Below, piece by piece: positions 48,857-58,479 of a stretch of DNA of 64,000 nucleotides. Source of the stretch: Azospirillum sp. 412522 (GTDB lineage: Bacteria; Pseudomonadota; Alphaproteobacteria; Azospirillales; Azospirillaceae); assembly GCF_019805165.1 (NCBI RefSeq), contig NZ_RWIJ01000024.1, positions 1 to 64,000 of the forward strand, written 5' to 3'. A program made the position numbers and the translations under genes. The notes beneath the pieces were generated by a model. That model had not been told where the DNA came from and made no database searches. It was given only the letters and a program-made list of their open reading frames with translations. Position 1 is the stretch's first letter, and the number at the start of each line of letters is the position of its first letter.

Positions 48857-49443
48857 CGCTCCACCAGCTGGCGGAAGGCGTCGGCGCGGTGGCTCATCTC
48901 GTGCTTCTTCGCCGGATCCATCTCGCCGAAGGTCAGGTCATGGCCGTCGGGCAGGAACATCGGGTCATAGCCGAAGCCCTGGGGACCGCGCGGCGGCCAT
49001 ACCAGCGTGCCATAGCAGCGGCCCTCCACCGTCTCGACATGGCCGTCCGGCCAGGCGAGCGACAGGGCGCAGACGAAATAGGCGCTGCGGTCGGTCTTGC
49101 CGACAAGCCCATCCTCGACCTTTTGCATCGCCATGGCAAAATCCTTGGACGGGCCGGCCCAGCGGGCGGAATAGATGCCGGGATCGCCGTTCAGCGCCGG
49201 CACGACCAGCCCGCTGTCGTCGGCGAGCGCCATATGGCCGGCGGCGGCCGCAGCCTTCGCCTTCAGCTCGGCGTTGGCGACGAAGCTGGTGCCGGTCTCC
49301 TCCGGTTCGGGCAGGCCCAGCTCCCCGGCCGAGGTGAAAGTGGCGACATAGGGGCCGAGCAGGTCGGCGATCTCGCGCACCTTGCCCTTGTTGTGGCTGG
49401 CGATCACGAGGGTGTCGCCGGTGAAGCGGCGGGGAGCGGACAT
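48844..49443 (-). CDS. rdgB: RdgB/HAM1 non-canonical purine NTP pyrophosphatase
   Basis: Hydrolyses ITP, dITP and XTP to monophosphates, keeping them out of nucleic acids. The protein is 199 aa. Motifs are LVIASHNKGKVREI, ADDSGLVVPALNGDPGIYSARWAG and GFGYDPMFLPDG. It lies between rph and hemW, the usual rph-rdgB-hemW cluster. Confidence 0.97.
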   Translation of the reverse strand: MSAPRRFTGDTLVIASHNKGKVREIADLLGPYVATFTSAGELGLPEPEETGTSFVANAELKAKAAAAAGHMALADDSGLVVPALNGDPGIYSARWAGPSKDFAMAMQKVEDGLVGKTDRSAYFVCALSLAWPDGHVETVEGRCYGTLVWPPRGPQGFGYDPMFLPDGHDLTFGEMDPAKKHEMSHRADAFRQLVERCFR

Positions 49444-49470
49444 GATGATGAAACTCCGGCTGAAACGGCC

Positions 49471-50190
<720 letters not shown>

Positions 50191-50229
50191 GGGCATCATT
50201 CCGAAGGTCGTTTGCAGTTCGGCGGCAAG

Positions 50230-51573
50230 CTAACGACTCCGCCCGCCCCCGTCCAGCGCAGTGTCCAGCACGGCGTCCGCGACCGCGGGCGCCCCCGTCG
50301 GCACCGGTGCGCGCGTCGCCCGCTCCAGCCACAGGGTCAGCAGCGGCACGGCAAGGCCGATGGCGAGGGAGACGGCCGCCATGGTCGACGCATGCTGCAG
50401 CCGCCCGTCGGGCGCGTTGGTCAGGATCTCCGCCGACAGGAAGGCGCCGAAGGCGGAGCTGAGATGCTGGACCGCCGACACCAGCGCCATGAAGCCGGCG
50501 CGCTCCTGCGGGTCGGGCACGCGGGAATAGGCGGCGCCGTTGGCGACCATGCGGATGCCGACGAACATCATGAAGAAGGGGAACAGCCCCAGCACCGGCA
50601 TCCAGGGCCGGTAGCCGATGAATGCGGTGAAGATCACCAGGCTCAACCCCACCGTCGCCGCGAAGGTGACGGCGCCGGAGCCGTGGCGGTCGACCAGACG
50701 GCCGGCCCAGCGCGCGGCGACGAAGCTCAACGCGCCGCCGGTCATGTAGACCAGGCTCAGATGGTCGCGCGGGAAGCCGAGATTGCCCTGCACATAGGCG
50801 GCGATGTTGGGGACGATCATGAATTGCTGGACCTGCACCAGCGCCACGGTGGCGTAGGCCAGCCAGACCTTGCGGCGCGACAGCAGCGCCGTCATGCGCA
50901 TCAGGGCGCCCTGCCGCGGCCCGGCGGTCAGGTGACCGCGCTGCGGCGGCAGGATGGCGATGGCGGCGACCGCCACCACCAGACCGGCGAAGGCCACGGC
51001 GAAGAAGGGCAGACGCCAGCCGCCATAGAGCGCCAGCTCCAGCCCGACCGGCACGCCGGCGATGGCCGACAGCGAGAAGGCCGACATCACCGTCCCCATC
51101 GCCTGCCCGCGCCGCTGCGGCGCCACCTGGTCGGTCACGGTGGCGATGGCGACCGCCACCGCTGGGCCACCGAACAGCCCGGCCAGCACGCGCGCCGCCA
51201 GCAGCGACGGAAAGTCCCAGGCCAGCCCGCCGAGCGCCGTCGAGACGATCAGCCCGGCCATCGCGACGGCGAGCGCGCGGCGCCGGTCGAAACGGTCGAG
51301 CAGCATCGACCCGATCAGCCCCGCCACCGCGGCGGCGGCGGTGTAGCTGCCGCCGATATAGCCGATGTGCGCCGCCGGGATGTCCAGTGCCCGCGCGAAG
51401 TCGGGACCGAGCGGCATCACCATCATGAAATCGAGGATGTTGATGAACTGCACCGCGGCGATGACCAGCGTGATGCGGCGTTCGTTCGGGGTCATTGCGC
51501 TGGGGGCGGTGGGGGCCTGGGACAAGGCGGCGGCTCCGGCGGCGGGGGGACAGGACGGAAGGTCGCCTGTCAT
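50230..51573 (-). CDS. major facilitator superfamily transporter
   Basis: Inner-membrane secondary transporter, 447 aa from ATG at 51573; a later ATG at 51495 (MTPNERR) is a plausible alternative. Twelve predicted helices. The cytoplasmic loop 2-3 motif is present as GSMLLDRFDRRRALAVAMA. FINILDFMMVMPLGPDFARAL in helix 1 resembles drug/sugar-efflux MFS proteins of the AraJ/CflA group. The substrate is unknown. It is divergent from maeB, with a 256-base gap. Confidence 0.88.
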   Translation of the reverse strand: MTGDLPSCPPAAGAAALSQAPTAPSAMTPNERRITLVIAAVQFINILDFMMVMPLGPDFARALDIPAAHIGYIGGSYTAAAAVAGLIGSMLLDRFDRRRALAVAMAGLIVSTALGGLAWDFPSLLAARVLAGLFGGPAVAVAIATVTDQVAPQRRGQAMGTVMSAFSLSAIAGVPVGLELALYGGWRLPFFAVAFAGLVVAVAAIAILPPQRGHLTAGPRQGALMRMTALLSRRKVWLAYATVALVQVQQFMIVPNIAAYVQGNLGFPRDHLSLVYMTGGALSFVAARWAGRLVDRHGSGAVTFAATVGLSLVIFTAFIGYRPWMPVLGLFPFFMMFVGIRMVANGAAYSRVPDPQERAGFMALVSAVQHLSSAFGAFLSAEILTNAPDGRLQHASTMAAVSLAIGLAVPLLTLWLERATRAPVPTGAPAVADAVLDTALDGGGRSR

Positions 51574-51718
51574 GCCGCATGGTAGCAGCCGCCGTCCAAT
51601 CCTCCCAAACGCCGCGGTCATGCAGGGCGAGCGGATCAGATAGGACGTCTTGCCAACTGGATGTGTCGCCAATCGTCAAAAAAATGCATGATTCGTACAA
51701 AAAGCGGGTGATCGAGGC

Positions 51719-51746
51719 TTGGCGAGTTGCGCGTGCGGCGTATACC
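51719..51746 (+). promoter_or_regulatory. candidate sigma70-type promoter for maeB
   Basis: TTGGCG (51719-51724), 16 bp, TATACC (51741-51746), about 85 bases before the maeB ATG. It lies in a locally AT-richer region (AAAAAAATGCATGATTC just upstream). Prediction by eye only. Confidence 0.35.
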
Positions 51747-51829
51747 ATCGCGGCCCCACCGTCGGCAGCGCACGCAAAAATGCCCAAAGACGACCGACGG
51801 GCAGCACTCCGTTGAGGAACACGACATCC

Positions 51830-54094
51830 ATGTCCGACACCAAGCGCGTCACCGACGAAGAGGCCCTGCTGCTGCATTCCAGCGGCCGGCCCGGCAAGCT
51901 GGAAATCACCCCGACCAAGCCGCTGACCACCCAGCGCGATCTGGCGCTGGCCTATTCGCCCGGCGTCGCCGCGCCCTGCCTGCGCATCGCCGAGGATCCC
52001 TCGCTCGCCTATGAATACACGGCCAAGGGCAACGTCGTCGCCATCATCTCCAACGGGACGGCGGTGCTGGGGCTGGGCGACCTGGGCGCGCTCGCCGGCA
52101 AGCCGGTGATGGAAGGCAAGGCGGTGCTGTTCAAGCGCTTCGCCGACGTCGACGGCATCGACCTGGAGGTCGACACCAGGAACGTTGACGAGTTCGTCAA
52201 TTGCGTGCGCTTCCTCGGTCCCAGCTTCGGCGGCATCAACCTGGAAGACATCAAGGCGCCCGACTGCTTCATCATCGAGGAGCGGCTGCGCGAGCTGCTG
52301 GACATCCCTGTCTTCCACGACGACCAGCACGGCACCGCGATCATCGCCGCCGCCGGCCTGATCAACGCCTGCGACATCACCGGCCGCCGGATCGAGGACG
52401 TGAAGATGGTGGTGAACGGCGCCGGCGCAGCGGGCATCGCCTGCGCCGAGCTGTTCTGCACGATGGGTGTTTCACGTGAAAACATCATCCTGTGCGACAC
52501 CAAGGGCGTGGTCTACCGCGGCCGTACCAACGGCATGAACCAGTGGAAGTCGTCCTTCGCCGTCGATACCGACAAGCGCACGCTGGAAGAGGCGGTGGCC
52601 GGGTCGGACGTGTTCGTCGGGCTGTCGGCCAAGGGGGCGATGACGCCGGAGATGGTCAAGTCGATGGCGGCCAAGCCGATCATCTTCGCGCTGGCCAACC
52701 CCGATCCGGAGATCACGCCGGAAGAGGTGAAGGCGGTGCGCGCCGACGCCATCGTGGCGACCGGGCGGTCGGACTATCCGAACCAGGTCAACAACGTCCT
52801 GGGCTTCCCCTACCTGTTCCGCGGCGCGCTGGACGTCCGCGCCACCACCATCAACGAGGCGATGAAGATCGCCGCCGCCAAGGCGCTGGCGGCATTGGCG
52901 CGCGAGGATGTGCCGGACGAGGTCGACGCCGCCTATTCCGGGCGCCGGCTGCGCTATGGCCCGGACTACATCATCCCGGTGCCCTTCGACCCGCGCCTGA
53001 TCGTCACGGTGCCGGCCGCCGTCGCCCAGGCCGCCATGGAAAGCGGGGTGGCACGCAAGCCGATCCTCGACCTGACCAGCTACAAGCACAGCCTGCGCAC
53101 CCGCCTGGATCCGACGGCCGACAGCCTGGAGCTGATCCTGGAGAAGGTGCGGACCAACCCGCGCCGCGTCGTCTTCGCCGAGGGCGAGGAGGAGCGGACG
53201 ATCCGCGCCGCCATGGCTTTCCGCGCCCACGGCTACGGCACGCCGGTGCTGATCGGGCGGGAAGAGGTCATCAAGGAGCAGCTGGCGGCGATGGGCCAGT
53301 CCCATGTCCAGTTCGAGATCCACAACGCCCGCCTGTCGGACGCCAACCGCCGCTACGCCGACCACCTGTACCGCCGTTTGCAGCGCAAGGGCGCGCTGCT
53401 GCGCGACTGCCAGCGGATGGTCAACCAGGACCGCAACGTCTTCGCCGCCTGCATGGTGGCGCAGGGCGACGCCAATGCCATGGTGACCGGCCTGACCCGC
53501 AGCTTCGGCGTTGCCTACGAGGAAATCCGCCGCGTCATCGACCCGAAGGCCAGCGAGCCGGTGTTCGGCCTGCATCTGTTCATCACCCGCAGCCGCACCG
53601 TCTTCATCGCCGACACCACCGTCCATGTCCGTCCCGACGGCAAGACCCTGGCCGACATCGCCATCGGCGCGGCGGCCAAGGCCCGGCAGATGGGGCACGA
53701 GCCGCGGATCGCGATGCTGTCCTTCTCCAACTTCGGCCAGACGCCGCACCCGAACACCGATCCGCTGCGCGAGGCGCTGTCGATCCTCGACAGCCGCCGG
53801 GTCGATTTCGAGTATGACGGCGAGATGTCGGCCGACGTGGCGCTGGACTACCAGCTGATGAAGCGGGTCTACCCGTTCTCGCGGCTGTCCGGTCCGGCCA
53901 ACGTGCTGATCATGCCCGGCCTGCACTCGGCCAACATCTCGGCCAAGCTGCTGAACAAGATGGCCGGCGGCCAGATGATCGGCCCGTTGCTGATCGGCTT
54001 GGACAAGCCGGCGCAGATCGTCACCATGGGCGCCACGGTCAACGACATCGTCACCGCCGCAGCGCTGGCGGCGCATGACTCGATGCCGTGGTGA
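51830..54094 (+). CDS. maeB: NADP-dependent malic enzyme (MaeB, PTA-domain fusion)
   Basis: Oxidative decarboxylation of malate to pyruvate. The protein is 754 aa. The N-terminal malic enzyme (about 1-425) has LALAYSPGVAAPC, FHDDQHGTAIIAAAGLINA and the nucleotide loop VVNGAGAAGIACAELF. The C-terminal ~320 residues form a phosphotransacetylase-like regulatory domain lacking its own enzymatic role in this family. parS site 5 lies in the gene around codons 214-218 (VSREN). The promoter candidate and a divergent MFS gene lie upstream. Confidence 0.96.
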   Translation: MSDTKRVTDEEALLLHSSGRPGKLEITPTKPLTTQRDLALAYSPGVAAPCLRIAEDPSLAYEYTAKGNVVAIISNGTAVLGLGDLGALAGKPVMEGKAVLFKRFADVDGIDLEVDTRNVDEFVNCVRFLGPSFGGINLEDIKAPDCFIIEERLRELLDIPVFHDDQHGTAIIAAAGLINACDITGRRIEDVKMVVNGAGAAGIACAELFCTMGVSRENIILCDTKGVVYRGRTNGMNQWKSSFAVDTDKRTLEEAVAGSDVFVGLSAKGAMTPEMVKSMAAKPIIFALANPDPEITPEEVKAVRADAIVATGRSDYPNQVNNVLGFPYLFRGALDVRATTINEAMKIAAAKALAALAREDVPDEVDAAYSGRRLRYGPDYIIPVPFDPRLIVTVPAAVAQAAMESGVARKPILDLTSYKHSLRTRLDPTADSLELILEKVRTNPRRVVFAEGEEERTIRAAMAFRAHGYGTPVLIGREEVIKEQLAAMGQSHVQFEIHNARLSDANRRYADHLYRRLQRKGALLRDCQRMVNQDRNVFAACMVAQGDANAMVTGLTRSFGVAYEEIRRVIDPKASEPVFGLHLFITRSRTVFIADTTVHVRPDGKTLADIAIGAAAKARQMGHEPRIAMLSFSNFGQTPHPNTDPLREALSILDSRRVDFEYDGEMSADVALDYQLMKRVYPFSRLSGPANVLIMPGLHSANISAKLLNKMAGGQMIGPLLIGLDKPAQIVTMGATVNDIVTAAALAAHDSMPW
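52468..52483. promoter_or_regulatory. parS-like site 5 (inside maeB)
   Basis: TGTTTCACGTGAAAAC: 13 bases of the core GTTTCACGTGAAA match, then two mismatches at the 3' end. It is the farthest site from the origin on the right, about 19.6 kb. Confidence 0.75.
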
Positions 54095-54121
54095 GGTGAG
54101 AAGGGGCCCTCCTCCGTCTAT

Positions 54122-54223
54122 CCCCTCTCCCCCCTGGGGAGAGGGTGAGGGGGACGCACATGTCGGACCATCTTCGGCTGCGCCGAACCCCCTCATCCCG
54201 ACCTTCTCCCCAGGGGGGAGAAG
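54122..54223. repeat. REP-like composite element, type B
   Basis: Two palindromic units: CCCTCTCC/GGAGAGGG (about 54124-54145) and CTTCTCCCC/GGGGAGAAG (about 54203-54223). They are linked by an outer pair, TGAGGGGG (54146-54153) and CCCCCTCA (54188-54195). The element fills the gap between maeB and the convergent GNAT gene and may serve as a bidirectional terminator. Confidence 0.7.
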
Positions 54224-54237
54224 GAGATCTCGAAGCC

Positions 54238-54804
54238 TCACACCAGCGCCTTGTAGAAGAACGCCGTATCGCAGAACCCGCCCTCCGGCCACAGGGCGAA
54301 GTTCGGGATAACGCCCACTTTCACCCAGCCGGAGCGTTCATAAAGCCGTTCGGCATCGGGCGAGGCGGTGTCCAGCACCAGCAGGGTCTTGCCGGCGGCG
54401 CGGGCGGCCTCCTCGGCCGCCTGCATCAGGGCGGCGCCGACGCCGCGGCGCCGGCCCCGGCGGTGAACCAGCATCTTCGACAGGTCGGCGCGGTGCGGCT
54501 GGTTCGGCGGCTGGGCGACCACCAGCTGGACGGTGCCCAGCACCCCCTCCCGGTCCTCCGCCACCAGCAGGATGCGCTCGCCCTGCTCCACCCCGGCCGC
54601 CACGTCGCTCCAGAAGCTTTCGGCGGTGGCGCGGTCGAGCGGGGCCATGAAGCTGACCGACGCACCGCCCGCCACGCAGTCCAGCAGCACCTCGGTCAAT
54701 CCCGGCACGGCGGCATGGGCTTCGGCTCCCGTCAGCGTGCGGACCGTCACGGTTGCTTCACCCTCCCCAGTATATCGGCGGGAGTCCGGACAGACACTGT
54801 CCAT
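54238..54804 (-). CDS. GNAT family N-acetyltransferase
   Basis: The protein is 188 aa. The acetyl-CoA motif is RADLSKMLVHRRGRRRGVGAALMQAAEEAAR (R-R-G-V-G-A). LLVLDTASPDAERLYERSGWVKVGVIPNFALWPEGG is typical of the family ending. It lies 12 bases downstream of an XRE-cupin regulator on the same strand, which probably controls it. The substrate is unknown. Confidence 0.9.
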   Translation of the reverse strand: MDSVCPDSRRYTGEGEATVTVRTLTGAEAHAAVPGLTEVLLDCVAGGASVSFMAPLDRATAESFWSDVAAGVEQGERILLVAEDREGVLGTVQLVVAQPPNQPHRADLSKMLVHRRGRRRGVGAALMQAAEEAARAAGKTLLVLDTASPDAERLYERSGWVKVGVIPNFALWPEGGFCDTAFFYKALV

Positions 54805-54816
54805 GGTCAGGCTCCT

Positions 54817-55422
54817 TCAGCGTTTAAAGGCGTTTAAAGCGGGACGCCCATCGGTGGTCAGCGCCACGATGTAGCGGGCGGTCCGGTCGGTCGGATTGTG
54901 GAAGCTCGTCGGCCGGTCGAGCCGCATGGCGAGGCAGTCGCCGGTGGACAGGCGGTGCGTCGCCTCCCCCACCGTCAGCTCGATGGTGCCGTCCAGCAGA
55001 TGGATCTGCTGGTCGACCGCGGCGGCGCGGTTGCCGCTGTCGTAGGAGACGCGGGCGCCCGCCGGCAGCTCGACCTCCACCAGCTCGATCGGCGACGGGA
55101 AGCCCGGCGGCGACAGGTTGCGGCGGCGGTAGCCGGTGGCGGGGTCGGTCCAGGCGACCTGGTCGGCACGGCGGGCGACCGGGTCGGCATCCTCGCGTTC
55201 GGCCTCCGCGAACAGGGTCGCCAGCGTCACGCCCAGCCCGGCGGCAAGCCGTTCGAGCACGGACGCCGTCGGGCTGCTCTGTCCCCGTTCCACCAGCGAG
55301 ATCATCGAACGGCTGACGCCCGACCGTTCGGCTAAGGCGTCCAGAGTCAGGCCACGGTCCGCCCGCAGGGCGCGCAGCCGGGTGGCGAGGCGGCTGTCGA
55401 TATCGTTTCCAGTGTTTTCCAT
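54817..55422 (-). CDS. XRE-family regulator with cupin sensor domain
   Basis: The protein is 201 aa from ATG at 55422 (MENTGNDIDSRLATRLRALR). The XRE helix-turn-helix is at about residues 10-70 (LTLDALAERSGVSRSMISLVERGQSSPT). The C-terminal cupin at about 105-195 has IELVEVELPAGARVSY and TGDCLAMRLDRPTSFHNPT, with the ligand-binding barrel. It is the leading gene of an XRE-cupin/GNAT pair. This arrangement usually reflects local regulation of the enzyme gene. Confidence 0.92.
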   Translation of the reverse strand: MENTGNDIDSRLATRLRALRADRGLTLDALAERSGVSRSMISLVERGQSSPTASVLERLAAGLGVTLATLFAEAEREDADPVARRADQVAWTDPATGYRRRNLSPPGFPSPIELVEVELPAGARVSYDSGNRAAAVDQQIHLLDGTIELTVGEATHRLSTGDCLAMRLDRPTSFHNPTDRTARYIVALTTDGRPALNAFKR

Positions 55423-55631
55423 GAAGATAGAATGACCGTCCAGGATATTGGAGTCAATGCCCAGACCCGCAGCCCTGCCACCCAGCCCTGCCGCCCAGCC
55501 CTGCCGCCCGGCCCTGCCGATGAATCTTTTATGACCGCCGCGCAGGGGTCGCGGCGATGGTGTAGAAGGGCAGACCACCACTTCCGCCGTTTCCGCCGCC
55601 TCTCCCGTCCTCAAAGTCCGGTGCCGTTCCC

Positions 55632-57275
55632 ATGCGCCCGAAGGCGTCGCCGCCCACCCCGCTGTTGACCGCCCTCCTGCTGATGCTGGCGCCGCTTGCC
55701 GGCGTGCTGTCCTGGACGGTCTATACCGGGGCGTTGCATGGCGGGCTGGCCCTGGCGGCAGCCGTCGCGGCGCTGGCGGGCGTGGTGCTGGTCCTGCGGA
55801 CCTACCGCCGCGATGCCGACGCGATGACCGATTACGCCGCCCGGCTGGCCGAGACCGACGAGCCGCTGGCTCCAAGCGGCACGCCGCCGGCCCTGAAGGC
55901 GCTGGCCGCCACCATCGGCCGGCTGCACCGGGTCGGGCTGCGGCGGGCCGAAAGCGTACGGATGCAGCTGGACGCCGACGAGGCGGTGATCGACGCCCTG
56001 CCCGCCCCGCTGCTGCTGATGGATGCCGACCGGCAGGTGGTGCGCGCCAACCAGACCGCGCGCGAGCTGTTCGGCGACAAGATGGTGGACCGCGACCTCG
56101 CCTCGTCCCTGCGCACGCCGGCGGTGCTGGAGACGGTGGATTCGGTGCTGCGCGGCGGCGCGTCCCGCGTCATCGAGTTCACGCTGCCGGTCCCGGTGGA
56201 GCGCAGCTTCGAAGCACAGGTGAAGCCCTTCCAGCGGCTGGTGCAGGAACCCGATCCCTCGCTGCTGGACGGCGAGGGCGAGGAGGAGCCGGCGCCGCGC
56301 CCGCCCACCGTCGCCCGCATGGCGATCCTGACCCTGCACGACGTCACCGCCGCCCGCCGGTCGGAGCAGATGCGCGCCGACTTCATCGCCAACGCCAGCC
56401 ACGAGCTGCGCACGCCGCTGTCCTCCCTGCTCGGCTTCATCGAGACGCTGCGCGGCCCCGCCCGCGACGATCCGGAGGCGCAGGACCGCTTCCTGGCAAT
56501 CATGCACGACCAGGCCAGCCGGATGACCCGTCTGGTCAACGACCTGCTGTCGCTGTCCCGCATCGAGCTGGACGAGCACATGCCGCCCGGCGGCCGGGTC
56601 GATGTGGTGGAGGAGCTGGAGAACGTCATCGCCGCGTTGCAGCTGAAGGCGGCGGAACGCCGCATCCGCCTGCGCCTGGAGGCGCCGGAGGATCTGCCGC
56701 CCGTCGTCGGCGACGAGGACCAGCTGACCCAGGTCTTCCAGAACCTCGTCAGCAACGCGATCAAATACACGCGCGAGGACACCGACGTGACCGTCACCGT
56801 GGCGCTGGCCGACGGGGCGGCGGTCGGCTTCACCGGCCTGCCGGCGGCGGGCGCCTCCGCGAAGGACAAGCATGGCGGGCGCGGCGGGCGCGGCGGCACC
56901 GGCATGGTGTCGGTCTCGGTGCGCGACCGTGGCGACGGCATCGCCCGCACCCACCTGCCCCGCCTGACCGAGCGCTTCTACCGCGTCGATGCCGCGCGCT
57001 CCCGCGCCATGGGCGGCACCGGGCTGGGGCTGGCCATCGTCAAGCACATCCTGAACCGCCACCGCGGCCGCCTGACCATCGAGAGCGAGGTCGGGGTGGG
57101 CAGCGCCTTCACCGTCTATCTGCCGGCGGTTGGGGAGGCCCAATCTCCCTCTCCCCCTCGGGGAGAGGGGCGGGGCGAGGGGGAGACATTGCGTATCGTT
57201 CCCAAGGTTCCCGCTGCGCTCCCCCCTCACCCTGACACTCTCCCCGGGGGGGAGAGGGGATTCGGCAGGGGATGA
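55632..57275 (+). CDS. phoR: phosphate regulon sensor histidine kinase PhoR
   Basis: Membrane sensor kinase for PhoB. The protein is 547 aa. Two N-terminal helices (LLTALLLMLAPLAGVLSW, GGLALAAAVAALAGVVLVL) precede a PAS domain (about 115-240). The HisKA box is FIANASHELRTPLSSLLGF with His257. HATPase follows: N box QNLVSNAIKYT, G boxes DRGDGIA and GGTGLGLAIVKHIL. A Gly/Lys-rich insert lies before the G box. The last ~45 residues (from about 503) are translated from a type B repeat and have no place in the family. Confidence 0.93.
   Translation: MRPKASPPTPLLTALLLMLAPLAGVLSWTVYTGALHGGLALAAAVAALAGVVLVLRTYRRDADAMTDYAARLAETDEPLAPSGTPPALKALAATIGRLHRVGLRRAESVRMQLDADEAVIDALPAPLLLMDADRQVVRANQTARELFGDKMVDRDLASSLRTPAVLETVDSVLRGGASRVIEFTLPVPVERSFEAQVKPFQRLVQEPDPSLLDGEGEEEPAPRPPTVARMAILTLHDVTAARRSEQMRADFIANASHELRTPLSSLLGFIETLRGPARDDPEAQDRFLAIMHDQASRMTRLVNDLLSLSRIELDEHMPPGGRVDVVEELENVIAALQLKAAERRIRLRLEAPEDLPPVVGDEDQLTQVFQNLVSNAIKYTREDTDVTVTVALADGAAVGFTGLPAAGASAKDKHGGRGGRGGTGMVSVSVRDRGDGIARTHLPRLTERFYRVDAARSRAMGGTGLGLAIVKHILNRHRGRLTIESEVGVGSAFTVYLPAVGEAQSPSPPRGEGRGEGETLRIVPKVPAALPPHPDTLPGGERGFGRG
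57147..57260. repeat. REP-like composite element, type B, overlapping phoR 3' end
   Basis: CCCTCTCCCC (57147-57156) and GGGGAGAGGG (57160-57169) form a perfect 10-bp stem. A second unit, CTCTCCCC with GGGGAGAG, ends near 57258. Outer segments GGGGGAG and CTCCCCC can also pair. It matches the element at 54122 in layout. Both units are inside the phoR reading frame. Confidence 0.75.
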
Positions 57276-57298
57276 GACTAGCGGTTCGATCTGTGACG

Positions 57299-57327
57299 CT
57301 GTCATGAAAGCGTCATAAAAACGTAAT
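57299..57327 (+). promoter_or_regulatory. Pho box upstream of pstS
   Basis: Seven-mers CTGTCAT (57299), GCGTCAT (57310) and ACGTAAT (57321) recur every 11 bp, separated by GAAA and AAAA. This matches the PhoB-binding pattern (CTGTCAT with A/T-rich 4-bp spacers). A weaker CTGTGAC precedes at 57291. The site is about 80-105 bases before the pstS start, directly after phoR. Confidence 0.85.
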
Positions 57328-57403
57328 CAATTGGTCGCCCTCCGGGTCTATGGTCCGCGCCATTCCGCCGGACCAGTCTCCGTTTCCTCAAGGAGGGGCA
57401 CCC

Positions 57404-58447
57404 GTGACCACCCGGACCCATGTCTTCGCCGCGACCGCCGCCTTAAGCGTGGCCCTGGGCCTCGCCGCCCCGGCCTGGGCGCAGTCGCGCGACCAGATCC
57501 GCGTGGTCGGCTCCTCCACCGTCTTCCCCTTCACCACCGCGGTGGCGGAGTCCTTCGGCAAGAGCGGCCGGTTCAAGACGCCGGTGGTCGAATCGACCGG
57601 CACCGGCGGCGGGCTGAAGCTGTTCTGCGCCGGCGTCGGCCCGGCCCATCCCGACATCGCCGACGCTTCGCGCCGGATCAAGAAGTCGGAAATCGACCAG
57701 TGCGCCGCCAACGGCGTCACCACGATGACCGAGCTGAAGATCGGCTATGACGGCATCGCGCTCGCCTCCTCCCGGAAGGCGGCGCCGGTCTCGCTGTCCA
57801 CCGTCGTCCTGTGGAAGGCGCTGGCGAAGGAGGTGCCGGTGAACGGCGCCCTGGTCGCCAACCCCTACAGGCTGTGGTCCGACATCGATCCGGCCCTGCC
57901 CAGGGCGGCGATCGAGGTGCTTGGCCCGCCGCCCACCTCCGGGACGCGCGACACCTTCAACGAGCTGGCGATGCTGGAAGGCTGCAAAAAGGTCGCCGAG
58001 GTCGCCCGGGCGGTTCCCGACGAGACCGCCCGCGAGCGCGCCTGCATGACGATCCGCGAGGACGGCGCCTATGTCGAGGCCGGCGAGAACGACAATCTGA
58101 TCGTCCAGAAGCTGAGCGCCAACCCCAATGCCTTCGGCGTCTTCGGCTACAGCTATCTCGACCAGAACCGAGACACGCTGCAGGCGGCCAGGATGGACGG
58201 GGTGGAGCTGACGGCGGAGACGGTGGCCGCCGGCAAGTACGAGCTGGCGCGCCCGCTCTACGTCTATGTCAAGAACGCCCATGCCGGCGTCATCCCGGGC
58301 ATCCGCGAGTTCATCGGCGAATACACCTCGGAGCGCGCGATGGGCGACGACGGCTATCTGGTCGACAAGGGCCTGATCCCGGAGCCGAAGGCGCTGCGCG
58401 ACGTCGCCCGCGTCGAGGCGGTCAACCTGACGCCGCTGCAGTTCTGA
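57404..58447 (+). CDS. pstS: phosphate ABC transporter substrate-binding protein PstS
   Basis: Periplasmic high-affinity phosphate receptor. The protein is 347 aa from GTG 57404, chosen because AAGGAGGGG lies just upstream and the signal peptide then starts correctly (FAATAALSVALGLAAPAWAQ). Phosphate-binding segments are VVGSSTVFPFTTAVAESFG, ESTGTGGGLKLFCAG and PPPTSGTRDTFNELAM. It heads pstSCAB behind a Pho box, so induction by phosphate limitation is expected. Confidence 0.96.
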   Translation: MTTRTHVFAATAALSVALGLAAPAWAQSRDQIRVVGSSTVFPFTTAVAESFGKSGRFKTPVVESTGTGGGLKLFCAGVGPAHPDIADASRRIKKSEIDQCAANGVTTMTELKIGYDGIALASSRKAAPVSLSTVVLWKALAKEVPVNGALVANPYRLWSDIDPALPRAAIEVLGPPPTSGTRDTFNELAMLEGCKKVAEVARAVPDETARERACMTIREDGAYVEAGENDNLIVQKLSANPNAFGVFGYSYLDQNRDTLQAARMDGVELTAETVAAGKYELARPLYVYVKNAHAGVIPGIREFIGEYTSERAMGDDGYLVDKGLIPEPKALRDVARVEAVNLTPLQF

Positions 58448-58479
58448 CCGCCCGCCCTTCTTCCGTCTGAGCGACCCGC

